Shown here: in pieces, positions 9,130 to 18,043 of the stretch | Layout: each line of letters starts with the position of its first letter | Position numbering within the stretch: position 1 is the first letter of the stretch | Assembly: GCF_017833295.1 (NCBI RefSeq) | Contig: NZ_JAFIBW010000001.1 | Location: forward strand, 868,001 to 932,000 | Reading direction: 5' to 3' | Source of the DNA: Methylobacterium sp. PvR107 | Lineage (GTDB): Bacteria; Pseudomonadota; Alphaproteobacteria; Rhizobiales; Beijerinckiaceae | DNA length: 64,000 bases | Notes under the pieces: generated by a model | Told to the model about the DNA's origin: nothing | What the model saw: only the letters and a program-made list of their open reading frames with translations | The model's database searches: none | Translations under genes and position numbers: made by a program

Positions 9130-11613
9130 TTGCCAAGCTTCTCACGCAGCCTAGAACAAGCTCTCCACCGCGCCCTGGCGCTCGCGGGAGAGCGCCGGCA
9201 CGAATACGCGACGCTGGAGCACCTCCTGCTCGCCCTCGTGGACGACCAGGATGCGGCCGCGGTGATGCGCGCCTGCAATGTCGAGATCGATACGCTCAAG
9301 CGCAGCCTCGTCGACTACGTCGATACCGAGCTGTCCAACCTCACCGGCGACGGGCGGCAGGACGCCAAGCCGACGGCGGGGTTCCAGCGCGTGATCCAGC
9401 GCGCTGTGATCCACGTCCAATCCTCCGGTCGCGAGGAGGTGACCGGGGCGAACGTGCTGGTGGCGATCTTCGCCGAGCGCGAGAGCCACGCCGCCTACTT
9501 CCTGCAGGAGCAGGACATGACCCGCTACGACGCGGTCAACTACATCAGTCACGGTATTGCCAAGCGCCCCGGCGCCTCCGAGTCGAAGCCCGTGCGGGGG
9601 GCCGAGGACGAGGGCGCGGCCGAGCGGCCGAGCGACGAGGGTGATCCCCGCGGCGGCGCCAAGAAGAAGGGCGACGCGCTCGACGCCTACTGCGTCAACC
9701 TCAACAAGAAGGCCCGCGACGGCAAGATCGATCCGCTGATCGGCCGCGAGACCGAGGTCCAGCGGACGATCCAGGTGCTCTGCCGCCGGCAGAAGAACAA
9801 CCCGCTGCTTGTGGGCGATCCCGGCGTCGGCAAGACCGCGATCGCGGAAGGCTTGGCGCGCAAGATCATCCAGCACGAGGTGCCGGAGGTTCTGGCCGAC
9901 GCGACGGTGTTCTCCCTCGACATGGGCACGTTGCTGGCCGGCACCCGCTATCGCGGCGACTTCGAGGAGCGCCTCAAGCAGGTGATGAAGGAGATCGAGG
10001 CGCACCCGAACGCGATCATGTTCATCGACGAGATCCACACGGTGATCGGCGCCGGCGCGACCTCGGGCGGGGCCATGGACGCGTCGAATCTGCTCAAGCC
10101 CGCGCTGGCTTCGGGCACGCTGCGCTGCATCGGCTCGACCACCTACAAGGAATACCGCCAGTACTTCGAGAAGGACCGCGCCCTCGTGCGCCGGTTCCAG
10201 AAGATCGATGTCAACGAACCGTCGATCCCCGACACGATCGAGATCGTGAAGGGCCTGCGCCCGTACTTCGAGGAGTTCCACAAGCTCAAGTACACGACCG
10301 AGGCCGTGAAGGCCGCGGTGGAGCTGTCGGCCCGCTACATCAACGACCGCAAGCTGCCCGACAAGGCGATCGACGTGATCGACGAGACCGGCGCCTCGCA
10401 GATGCTGGTGCCGGAGGCGCGCCGCAAGCGCACCATCGGCATCAAGGAGATCGAGGCGACCATCGCCACGATGGCCCGGATCCCGCCGAAGACCGTCTCG
10501 AAGGACGACGCGGTGGTGCTTCAGCACCTGACCGAGAACCTGAAGCGCGTGGTCTACGGCCAGCCGAACGCGATCGAGGCCCTGACCTCGGCGATCAAGC
10601 TGGCGCGCGCCGGCCTGCGCGACCCGGACAAGCCGATCGGCTCGTACCTGTTCGCCGGCCCGACCGGCGTCGGCAAGACCGAGGCCGCCAAGCAGCTCGC
10701 CTCGTCGCTCGGCGTCGAGATGCTGCGCTTCGACATGTCGGAATACATGGAGCGCCACACGGTCAGCCGGCTGATCGGCGCGCCGCCCGGCTACGTGGGC
10801 TTCGATCAGGGCGGCCTGCTGACCGACGGGATCGACCAGCACCCGCATTGCGTGCTGCTGCTCGACGAGATCGAGAAGGCGCATCCGGACCTGTTCAACA
10901 TCCTGCTGCAGGTCATGGACCACGGCAAGCTGACCGACCACAACGGCAAGCAGGTCGATTTCCGAAACGTCATCATCATCATGACGACCAACGCGGGCGC
11001 CTCGGACCTGGCGAAGTCGGCCTACGGCTTCACCCAGTCGAAGCGCACGGGCGATGACGTGGAGGCGATCAACAAGCTGTTCGCGCCGGAATTCCGCAAC
11101 CGTCTCGACGCGATCATCTCGTTCGGCCACCTGCCGAAGGAGGTGGTGGCCAAGGTGGTCGACAAGTTCGTGCTTCAGCTTGAGGCGCAGCTCGCCGACC
11201 GCAACGTGACGATCGAGCTGTCGGACGAGGCCCGCGAGTGGCTGGTCGAGCACGGCTACGACGACGCGATGGGTGCCCGTCCGATGGCCCGGCTGATCCA
11301 GTCGACCATCAAGACGCCGCTCGCCGACGAGGTGCTGTTCGGCAAGCTGAAGGATGGCGGCGCCGTCCGCGTGGTGGTGCGGAAGCCCGAGGACGACGAG
11401 GCCAAGGCCGGCGCCAAGGACAGCCTGGGCTTCGAGTTCCCGGCCGGTCCGGTGACGCCGAAGCCCGAGAAGGACGTGACCAACGTCGCCAAGCGCCACA
11501 AGCGCACGAAGCCCCGCACCGCGGCCCGGAAGAAGACGCCGAAGGACAACAAGGGTGGCGGCGGTTCTGGCGGCGTCCGGACCGTGCCGAAGGTGCCACT
11601 CGTACGCGCCTAA
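9130..11613 (+). CDS. clpA: ATP-dependent Clp protease ATP-binding subunit ClpA
   Basis: 827 residues from a TTG start, chosen because PSFSRSLEQALHRALALA matches the usual ClpA N-terminus. It has the N-domain repeats (1-145), AAA-1 with Walker A GDPGVGKT (229-236) and Walker B IMFIDEIHT, and AAA-2 with Walker A GPTGVGKT (510-517) and LLLLDEIEKAHPD. ClpA unfolds substrates and feeds them to ClpP. E. coli ClpA has 758 residues. The excess here is a charged linker after the N-domain (about 148-180) and a basic, Gly-rich C-terminal tail (about 780-827: KRHKRTKPRTAARKK). The tail is outside the ATPase fold and its role is unclear. Confidence 0.97.
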   Translation: MPSFSRSLEQALHRALALAGERRHEYATLEHLLLALVDDQDAAAVMRACNVEIDTLKRSLVDYVDTELSNLTGDGRQDAKPTAGFQRVIQRAVIHVQSSGREEVTGANVLVAIFAERESHAAYFLQEQDMTRYDAVNYISHGIAKRPGASESKPVRGAEDEGAAERPSDEGDPRGGAKKKGDALDAYCVNLNKKARDGKIDPLIGRETEVQRTIQVLCRRQKNNPLLVGDPGVGKTAIAEGLARKIIQHEVPEVLADATVFSLDMGTLLAGTRYRGDFEERLKQVMKEIEAHPNAIMFIDEIHTVIGAGATSGGAMDASNLLKPALASGTLRCIGSTTYKEYRQYFEKDRALVRRFQKIDVNEPSIPDTIEIVKGLRPYFEEFHKLKYTTEAVKAAVELSARYINDRKLPDKAIDVIDETGASQMLVPEARRKRTIGIKEIEATIATMARIPPKTVSKDDAVVLQHLTENLKRVVYGQPNAIEALTSAIKLARAGLRDPDKPIGSYLFAGPTGVGKTEAAKQLASSLGVEMLRFDMSEYMERHTVSRLIGAPPGYVGFDQGGLLTDGIDQHPHCVLLLDEIEKAHPDLFNILLQVMDHGKLTDHNGKQVDFRNVIIIMTTNAGASDLAKSAYGFTQSKRTGDDVEAINKLFAPEFRNRLDAIISFGHLPKEVVAKVVDKFVLQLEAQLADRNVTIELSDEAREWLVEHGYDDAMGARPMARLIQSTIKTPLADEVLFGKLKDGGAVRVVVRKPEDDEAKAGAKDSLGFEFPAGPVTPKPEKDVTNVAKRHKRTKPRTAARKKTPKDNKGGGGSGGVRTVPKVPLVRA

Positions 11614-11704
11614 TGGTCCGCTCGGCGGTCGGCGGCCTTCCGGACTAGGAGCCGCCGGTCTATGACCGCCGCGACGCGAATGCGCCGCGGCGAGGAGGCG
11701 GCCG

Positions 11705-11989
11705 ATGACTGACAACCTGCACGAGGGCCCCCTCACCTCCGTCTCGCAGCCGGCGCCCCCGAAGAAGCTGACCCGGCGCGAGGAACGCCGCCTTCGCCGC
11801 CAGCGGCGTCGGCGGGGCGAGGAGGTGCTCGCCTGGATGCTCGTGCCGCTGATTTGCTTCGGCATCTACTGGGGCATCAACGCGGGCTTCGACTTCTTCG
11901 GGACGTCGCCGGGTCAGGTCTGGGACCAGCTGATGCAGGTCAAGACGATGATGGAGAAGCGCTCGGGCACGCAGGGCGCACGCGGGTAG
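11705..11989 (+). CDS. Small single-pass membrane protein of unknown function (94 aa)
   Basis: ATG start with a weak GGAGG-like stretch upstream. An Arg-rich cytoplasmic block (LTRREERRLRRQRRRRGEE, about 22-40) precedes one transmembrane helix (about 42-62, VLAWMLVPLICFGIYWGI), so positive-inside topology puts the N-terminus in the cytoplasm. The remainder is a short periplasmic tail. No family recognised. It sits between clpA and the amine oxidase on the same strand. Confidence 0.65.
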   Translation: MTDNLHEGPLTSVSQPAPPKKLTRREERRLRRQRRRRGEEVLAWMLVPLICFGIYWGINAGFDFFGTSPGQVWDQLMQVKTMMEKRSGTQGARG

Positions 11990-12039
11990 CGCGTTCTCCT
12001 TTGTCCGGCTGGTTCAGGACGTTTCCGAGCAGAGGCGCC

Positions 12040-13353
12040 ATGAACCCGGGCCAGTCGACACCCACCCGACGCGCGATCATCGCCTCCGCCCTGCTGGCCG
12101 CGCCGGCCCTGCGCGCGTCCGCGCGGGGCGGGCCCGTGGTGATCGTCGGCGCCGGTTCGGCGGGTCTTGCGGCCGCGGCCGCGTTGCGGGCGGCAGGCCA
12201 GAGCTTCACCCTCGTCGAGGCGCGGGATCGGATCGGCGGCCGCGCCTTCACCGACAGGGCGCTCGGCGCAGACTGCCCCTTCGACGCCGGAGCCGAGTAT
12301 ATCCATTGGGCCGAGCACAACCCGTGGGCGCCCATCGCCCGCGCGGCCGAGGTCCGGTTCGCCCGGGAGGACGGTTGGGCGCGCACCCTCACGATCGACG
12401 GGCGCCCCGCGACCGATGCGGAGAAGGCGGCCCGGCGCGCCGGCTTTTCCGGACTCGACGCACTTCTGGAGCCGAAGGGAGGCGATCCGTCCCTGGCCGA
12501 GGCCGCCCGGGCCGGTGGCCCGAACGCCGAGCTGGCAGCCGCGGGCTTGAGCCGGCTCTCCCTCGGTGAGGATCCCGAGCGGGTCTCGGCGGTCGATTAC
12601 GACCGGCTCTGGTCCGGCACCGACCTGTGGGTCGACGGCTACGGCGACCTGGTGGCGCGCCATTTCTCGGATCTGCCGGTCAGCCTCGGCTGCCCCGTCC
12701 GCGCGATCGACTGGTCCGGCCGGGAGGTTAGGGTCGAGACGGCCCAAGGCACCCTGTCGGCGGCCGCCGTGATCGTCACGGTGCCTGTGGGCGTGCTGCA
12801 ATCCGGTGCGCTCCGGCTCAGGCCTGGGCTCCCCGACGGCCCGCTGGCCGCGCTCCAGGGGCTGCGGATGGGCGCCTACACCAAGGTCGGGCTGCGTCTC
12901 GACCCAGCCAGGATCGATCCGACGGCGTTCGGCGATGCGGTCTCGATCGCGACCGGCGGTCCGACGCTGTATTTCGAGATGGGCCCGTTCGGCCGGCCTC
13001 TGGCGGTGGCCAATCTCGGCGGCGACCTCGCCCGCGACCTGTGCCGCGCCGGCGAGACCGCAGCGGTGGCGCTGGCCACCGAACGCCTCGGCGTCGTTCT
13101 GGGCGAGAAGGCCAAGGGTGCCGTGCTGGCGGGGCGGCTCGCCGGCTGGTGGACGGATCCGCACGCCTGCGGATCGTACGCGATCGTCGCGCCCGGGCAC
13201 GCCGAGGCTCGCGACCGTCTGCGGGAGCCGGTGGGTGGGCGGCTGTTCTTCGCCGGAGAGGCCCTGGCCGGCGGCGGAGCCATGACCGTCGGCGGTGCGA
13301 CTCTCGACGGCGAGCGCGCCGCCCGCGATGTGCTGAAGGCGCTGGGCGCCTGA
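12040..13353 (+). CDS. FAD-dependent amine oxidase, probably Tat-exported
   Basis: 437 residues from ATG at 12040 (the frame is open further upstream but lacks family features). The N-terminus has a twin-arginine and a hydrophobic run (TPTRRAIIASALLAAPALRA), consistent with Tat export of a folded flavoprotein, although the full Tat consensus is not perfect. The dinucleotide-binding motif GAGSAG is at 37-42, followed by the glutamate of LVEARDRIGGRAFT. The C-terminal flavin motif is GRLFFAGEA near residue 405. The family oxidises primary amines, polyamines or amino acids with release of peroxide. In a methylotroph-like genome, periplasmic amine oxidation would fit nitrogen or carbon scavenging, but the substrate is not predictable from the sequence. 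Confidence 0.85.
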   Translation: MNPGQSTPTRRAIIASALLAAPALRASARGGPVVIVGAGSAGLAAAAALRAAGQSFTLVEARDRIGGRAFTDRALGADCPFDAGAEYIHWAEHNPWAPIARAAEVRFAREDGWARTLTIDGRPATDAEKAARRAGFSGLDALLEPKGGDPSLAEAARAGGPNAELAAAGLSRLSLGEDPERVSAVDYDRLWSGTDLWVDGYGDLVARHFSDLPVSLGCPVRAIDWSGREVRVETAQGTLSAAAVIVTVPVGVLQSGALRLRPGLPDGPLAALQGLRMGAYTKVGLRLDPARIDPTAFGDAVSIATGGPTLYFEMGPFGRPLAVANLGGDLARDLCRAGETAAVALATERLGVVLGEKAKGAVLAGRLAGWWTDPHACGSYAIVAPGHAEARDRLREPVGGRLFFAGEALAGGGAMTVGGATLDGERAARDVLKALGA

Positions 13354-13402
13354 TCTCAGCCTTCGTCTGCCAATGAGCCGGGGCGTCGCCGCACGGCCCG
13401 CT

Positions 13403-14467
13403 TCAGCCCAGCACCGCTTGGCTCTGAACGGGCGCTACCGTCGCGGCGGCCGGCGCGCGGCGTCGGATCGCCGCGACGGCCAAGGGTTCCGCGCGGCCTC
13501 TCAGGGAGTGGGCGCCCAGATCCTCTGCAACAAGATCGGCCGGCAGCGGCCCGAGCCGGCGGAGAAGATCGGCCGATACCAGCACGTGGACGCCGAGCGT
13601 CTTGGACAGCGTTTCCAGCCGCGCGGTGGTGTTCACCACATCGCCGAAATACGCGATCTTGTGCCGCTCCAGACCGATCTCGGCGGTGACCACCGGGCCG
13701 CAATGGAGGGCCGCGCGGAACTCCGGCACCTGCCCGAAACGGCTCCGCCACGCCTCCGATTCGGCGGCGAGGCGCGCGGCGAAATCGAAGACGCAGCGGA
13801 GGCACGCGGCGTCGCGGGTGCCCCGCTCCATCGTCCAGGTCACCAGCGCGAGGTCGCCGATGTAATCGTCGATGGAGCCGCGCGTCTGGGAGACCGGCAG
13901 CGCCAGCGCGTTGAACACCTGCCCGAGATAGGCCTGGGCCTCGCGGTCACCGTAGCGGTCCGCGAAGCGCGTCGAGCCGCTCACGTCGAGGAACAGGAAG
14001 ATCCGTTCCTCGCTGATCGGGCGATGGTACCGGCCGATCAGCAGGTTGGCGAACACGCCCGGCCCGATCAGGTCGCGGACCCGGAACACGAACACCACGA
14101 GCACCGAGATGCAGAGCGCGTAGAGCAGGCCCGTGTCGGTCATCAGCATCGCGTTGCGCTCGCTGTACATGAACCGGAACAGGCGGTTCAGCACGGTACT
14201 GGCGACGGCGTTGCCGACGACGATCGTCGCGACATAGAGCGCCACCGTGGCGAGCAGGAACAGCGGCGTTGCGAGACTCCGGACGCGCTCGCGCAGCGCC
14301 GGGGCCAGGAGCCGCCGTTCGTAGAGCATGATCGGCGTGCCGATGATCGCGCCGCGGATCGCCGCGCCGGTCAGCGGTCCGACCTCGAAGATCAGCCCGT
14401 AGACCAGGCCGGCCAGAGCACCGAGGGCCGGCGCCACCACGTAGAACCAGGGCGGTCTGAAACGCAC
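13403..14467 (-). CDS. Membrane class III adenylate/guanylate cyclase
   Basis: 354 residues from a GTG at 14467 with GGAGG five to six bases upstream; the frame extends further but would overlap egtD. The N-terminal part has four or five transmembrane helices (about 8-160), with no HAMP visible. The C-terminal catalytic domain (about 175-330) shows FLFLDVSGSTRFAD, where the first metal-binding Asp is present, and YFGDVVNTTARLE near the end. Such cyclases make cAMP (or cGMP) at the membrane. The domain begins with the EERIFLFLDVSGST pattern common in alphaproteobacterial CHD-type cyclases. It lies downstream of egtB and egtD on the same strand, 37 bp after egtD, so it may be co-transcribed with ergothioneine genes. 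Confidence 0.85.
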   Translation of the reverse strand: MRFRPPWFYVVAPALGALAGLVYGLIFEVGPLTGAAIRGAIIGTPIMLYERRLLAPALRERVRSLATPLFLLATVALYVATIVVGNAVASTVLNRLFRFMYSERNAMLMTDTGLLYALCISVLVVFVFRVRDLIGPGVFANLLIGRYHRPISEERIFLFLDVSGSTRFADRYGDREAQAYLGQVFNALALPVSQTRGSIDDYIGDLALVTWTMERGTRDAACLRCVFDFAARLAAESEAWRSRFGQVPEFRAALHCGPVVTAEIGLERHKIAYFGDVVNTTARLETLSKTLGVHVLVSADLLRRLGPLPADLVAEDLGAHSLRGRAEPLAVAAIRRRAPAAATVAPVQSQAVLG

Positions 14468-14504
14468 CGGCGCCTCCTGCGTGGTTCCGGTCGCCAGCGG
14501 ACCC

Positions 14505-15494
14505 TCAATCCAGCCGGAGCGCGTGGACCGAGAACAGTCCCTCCGGATCGGTCCAGACCTTGAGCCATGTCCAGCCGGCCCGCTCGGCCAGGGCCCGGAA
14601 GGTCGCGACCGTGTATTTGTAGCTGCTCTCGGTGTGGATCGTCTCGCCTTCCGCGAACGCGAAGGTGTCGGAACCGACACGCACGGTTTGCGCGTCCCGG
14701 GAAACGAGATGCATTTCGATCCGTGATGCCGATGCGTTGAACACGGCGCGATGGGCGAAGGCGTCGAGGTCGAAGCGGCCGGCCAGCTCCCGGTTGATCC
14801 GGCTCAGGAGATTGAGGTTGAAGGCGGCCGTGACGCCGGCGGCATCGTCATAGGCACGCTCCAGCGTCGCAATGTCCTTCACGAGATCGACGCCCACGAT
14901 CATGTGGGCGCCCTGCCCCAGGATCCGCCCGAACCGGCGCAGCAGGCCCTCGGCCTCTGCGGGCTCGAAGTTGCCGATGGTCGAGCCTGGGAAGAAGCCT
15001 GCCCGCGGCAGGCCGTCGAGGCTCTGGGGCAGGTCGAAGTCGCGGGTGAAGTCGGCAACCACCGGCTCGACCCGGAGCTGCGGCAGGTCCGCCTTGAGGG
15101 CCTCGGCCTGGGATTGCAGGAACGCACCGGAGACGTCGACCGGCACGTAGGCGGCCAGCGTCTCGAGATGCTCGAGGAGACGGCGAAGCTTCACGGTCGA
15201 GCCGCTGCCGAACTCCACCAGGGCGGCGTGCGTCGGCAACAACGTCGCAATCTCCGGCCCGCTCCGGTCGAGAATGCCGATCTCCGTGCGGGTTGGGTAA
15301 TATTCCGGAAGCCGCGTAATCGCCTCGAACAGGTCCGAGCCCGCAGCGTCGTAGAAGTATTTTGGCGACAACGCCTTCTGGGGTTGGGACAGGCCCGCCC
15401 GGACGTCGTCGAGGAAGGCCAGCGCGGCCGTTTCCGGCGCGGCTGTGTCGAGGGCGACCGGTGCCGCGTCGGGGAAGGTGGGCTTGATGGTCAA
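14505..15494 (-). CDS. egtD: L-histidine N-alpha-methyltransferase EgtD
   Basis: 329 residues from a TTG start preceded by GGAGG at five bases, which fixes the start. SAM-dependent trimethylation of histidine to hercynine is the first step of ergothioneine synthesis. Family signatures are SPKYFYDAAGSDLFEAIT, LPEYYPTRTE, LVEFGSGSTVKLRRLL (SAM site) and FFPGSTIGNFEP. The end, WTDPEGLFSVHALRLD, is also typical. Length matches the family (about 320). It follows egtB by 18 bp, so the two form an operon; no egtA, egtC or egtE is next to them, which is usual for proteobacterial clusters. Confidence 0.95.
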   Translation of the reverse strand: MTIKPTFPDAAPVALDTAAPETAALAFLDDVRAGLSQPQKALSPKYFYDAAGSDLFEAITRLPEYYPTRTEIGILDRSGPEIATLLPTHAALVEFGSGSTVKLRRLLEHLETLAAYVPVDVSGAFLQSQAEALKADLPQLRVEPVVADFTRDFDLPQSLDGLPRAGFFPGSTIGNFEPAEAEGLLRRFGRILGQGAHMIVGVDLVKDIATLERAYDDAAGVTAAFNLNLLSRINRELAGRFDLDAFAHRAVFNASASRIEMHLVSRDAQTVRVGSDTFAFAEGETIHTESSYKYTVATFRALAERAGWTWLKVWTDPEGLFSVHALRLD

Positions 15495-15512
15495 GGGTGC
15501 CTCCGGGGCGCG

Positions 15513-16781
15513 TCAGGCGGCGTCCGCGAGGCGCAGGCCGGTGAATTGCCAGCGCTGGTGCGGATAGAAGAAGTTGCGGTAGGGCAGACGGGCATGGCCG
15601 TCGGGCGTGGCGACGGACGAGCCGCGCAGCACGAACTGGTTGGCCATGAACTTGCCGTTGTACTCGCCGAGCGCCCCCGGCAGCGGCCGGTAGCCCGGAT
15701 AAGGGAGGTAGGCGCTGCGGGTCCATTGCCAGACGAGGCCGAACGCGTCCGGCAGCAGGCCGTCCCGGGCCGCGACCTCCCACTCGAACTCGGTCGGCAG
15801 GAACCGGCCCGCCCAGCGGGCATAGGCGTCGGCCTCATAGTAGCTGATGTGGGTGACGGGCGCGTCGAGCGCCACCGGGCGCAGGCCGCCGAGGGTCATG
15901 GTGGCCCAGCCGTCCCCGTTCCGGCGCCAGTAGCCCGGGGCCTCCCACCCCTCGGCCGGACCGGCATACCAGCCATCCGAGAGCCACAGCTCGGGCTTGG
16001 CGTAGCCGCCATCCTCCATGAAGGCGAGCCACTGGCGATTCGTCACGAGCGCCCGGTCGATCCGGCCGGCCACGATCAGCGTCTCGTGGCGGGGCGATTC
16101 GTTGTCGAACGAGAACCCCTCCCCCTCATGCCCGATCCAGGCGATGCTCCGGTCGAGATGCGCTTGGCCGGGCTGTGCCGCAGCATCGGTGAACCGCCAG
16201 GCCGGATCGTAGGCGGGGCTCAGCGGGTTCTGCGCGAAGGCGTGCAGGATGTCGGTGAGCAGGAGCTCCTGGTGCTGCTGCTCATGGAAGAGGCCGATCT
16301 CCAGGATCGGCAGCACCGCCTCCAGAGCGCGCTCGGAGGCCCGCCCGAGCAGGCTCTCCACGGCCCGATCGACATGCGCCCGGTAGGCGCTCACCTCGGC
16401 CATGGTCGGGCGCGTGATCAGGCCCCGCTCGATGCGCGGCTGACGCGGGCCGGCAGCCACGTAGTACGAGTTGAACAGGTAGTGCAGCCGTTCATCGAAG
16501 ATCGCGTAACCCGGCAGGTGCTCGCGGAGCAGGAATTGCTCGAAGAACCACGTGACATGCGCGCGATGCCACTTGGTCGGGCTGGCATCCGCCATCGACT
16601 GGACCTGCTGGTCCTCCGCGGAAAGCGGCTTGGCGCGGCGCTCGGTCTCGCGCCGCACGTGGCGGAACGCGGCGATCCAGCTGGCCCGGTCGATCGGGCG
16701 GGCGGTGATGAACGGCGGCGGGAAGGCTGGTGCCCCCTGCTCGCGCGTCTCCTCCGGGCGCAGTGCGGCCGTGGCTGCCAT
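15513..16781 (-). CDS. egtB: Ergothioneine biosynthesis protein EgtB (iron-dependent sulfoxide synthase)
   Basis: 422 residues from ATG. The N-terminal DinB-like half holds the three probable iron ligands His72 (KWHRAHVTWFFEQF) and His166/His170 (LFHEQQHQELLL). The C-terminal half is an FGE-sulfatase (C-type lectin-like) domain with PVTHISYYEADAYARWAG and LPTEFEWEVAARDG. The enzyme couples hercynine to gamma-glutamylcysteine or cysteine with oxygen to give the sulfoxide. It is the first gene of the egtB-egtD-cyclase operon and is divergent from murI across a 263 bp spacer. Confidence 0.94.
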   Translation of the reverse strand: MAATAALRPEETREQGAPAFPPPFITARPIDRASWIAAFRHVRRETERRAKPLSAEDQQVQSMADASPTKWHRAHVTWFFEQFLLREHLPGYAIFDERLHYLFNSYYVAAGPRQPRIERGLITRPTMAEVSAYRAHVDRAVESLLGRASERALEAVLPILEIGLFHEQQHQELLLTDILHAFAQNPLSPAYDPAWRFTDAAAQPGQAHLDRSIAWIGHEGEGFSFDNESPRHETLIVAGRIDRALVTNRQWLAFMEDGGYAKPELWLSDGWYAGPAEGWEAPGYWRRNGDGWATMTLGGLRPVALDAPVTHISYYEADAYARWAGRFLPTEFEWEVAARDGLLPDAFGLVWQWTRSAYLPYPGYRPLPGALGEYNGKFMANQFVLRGSSVATPDGHARLPYRNFFYPHQRWQFTGLRLADAA

Positions 16782-17044
16782 GACGATTGTCCCCCGTTCC
16801 GGGCACGACGCGGAACCATTTCCTCGATTCCGAGCCAGCGCGCAGAAGATATGTCCCAGCCGTGGTCAGACAACCTCTGCAGGCCGGGAAGCCCGGCGGG
16901 CGTGGTCCCGCACGTCTTCGCTCCCCGGAGGCCGAAGTTAACGGGAACAGTTGGGGATCGCGGGTCTTTCTCTCGCCGCAGTGAGGGCCCTTTAACCCTC
17001 GCCGCCGAGATTTTAGGACGCTCGTCGAGGAGTCCAGGGTTCTC

Positions 17045-17920
17045 ATGCGGATCGATCTGATGGCTGGAGCCAGCCTGTCCGCCGCCGCGCTGCACGTCGC
17101 CTCCGAGCCGACCATCCTGGTCTTCGATTCCGGCCTCGGTGGATTGACCGTCCTCGACGCGGTGCGCCGCGCCCGGCCGGATGCCCGTTACGTCTATGTC
17201 GGCGACGACGCGGCCTTCCCATACGGCCGGCTCGGCGAGCCGGCCCTCGTCGCCCGCGTCCTCGCGGTGATGGAGCGCCTCGTCGCGATCCACCGGCCAG
17301 ACCTCGTGGTCATTGCCTGCAACACCGCCTCGACGCTGGTCCTTCCGGCCCTGCGCCAACGCTTCACGACGCCCTTCGTGGGTGTGGTTCCGCCGATCAA
17401 GCCGGCCGCCGAGGCGACGCGCTCGCGTCTGGTCTCCCTGCTTGCGACGCCCGGAACGGTAATTCGCTCCTACACCCGCGACCTGATCGCAACCTATGCC
17501 GGATCCTGCACGGTCACCCTCGTCGGCTCGCAGAACCTTGCGGGTTACGCGGAGGCGGAACTCGCCGGTGCTCCGGTGGACGATGCCGCACTCGCGGCCG
17601 AGATCGCGCCCTGCTTCAAGATTGAGCCGGACGGGCGGCAAACGGACGTGGTCTGTCTCGCCTGCACGCACTACCCCCTGCTGCTGCCGCGCCTCGAGGC
17701 GCTCGCGCCCTGGCCGGTCACGTGGATCGATCCAGCTCCCGCCATCGCGCGGCGCGTCGTGCAACTGATCGGGCCTCTGCCCCGCGCCGCGGACCGGTAC
17801 GGGGCTGCGATCGGCGCCTTCACGGCTGGCACCTGTCTGAATGCCTCTCTGCGCGCGGCACTGGCGGCGCGTGGGATCGGCGAGGTGGGGATCGAGGCGA
17901 TTCCCCTGCCGATGCAATAG
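17045..17920 (+). CDS. murI: Glutamate racemase MurI
   Basis: 291 residues. Makes D-glutamate for peptidoglycan in the cytoplasm. Catalytic cysteines are Cys92 (ACNTAST) and Cys207 (CTHYPLL); the substrate-binding Asp28-Ser29 pair is in FDSGLGGL. The N-terminus is about 20 residues longer than usual, and a later start is possible although none is obvious before EPTILVFDSG. A purine-rich GAGGAGTCC lies upstream of the ATG. It appears monocistronic. Confidence 0.94.
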   Translation: MRIDLMAGASLSAAALHVASEPTILVFDSGLGGLTVLDAVRRARPDARYVYVGDDAAFPYGRLGEPALVARVLAVMERLVAIHRPDLVVIACNTASTLVLPALRQRFTTPFVGVVPPIKPAAEATRSRLVSLLATPGTVIRSYTRDLIATYAGSCTVTLVGSQNLAGYAEAELAGAPVDDAALAAEIAPCFKIEPDGRQTDVVCLACTHYPLLLPRLEALAPWPVTWIDPAPAIARRVVQLIGPLPRAADRYGAAIGAFTAGTCLNASLRAALAARGIGEVGIEAIPLPMQ

Positions 17921-18043
17921 GCGGCAAACCTGAGCCATCGCGCTGACGAGTGCGTGAGGACTGTATTGAGCGCTTGCCAAGTCGGCAGGTGCAGTTTCTG
18001 ATTGTGGCGATTCGAGAGGCTGTGCTGATTTCGGGAGAGGCCG

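Noticed and set aside
9151..11865. A 904-codon open frame on the minus strand opposite clpA
   Set aside because: It mirrors the clpA reading frame, is rich in Arg/His/Leu/Gly low-complexity sequence and has no family signature; a typical antisense shadow in GC-rich DNA.
12040..13353. L-amino acid oxidase or toxin-type assignment for the flavoprotein
   Set aside because: The sequence supports only the general flavin amine oxidase family; nothing indicates a particular substrate.
14751..17060. A 769-codon forward frame over egtD and egtB
   Set aside because: It is antisense to two well-supported enzymes and contains no recognisable domain.
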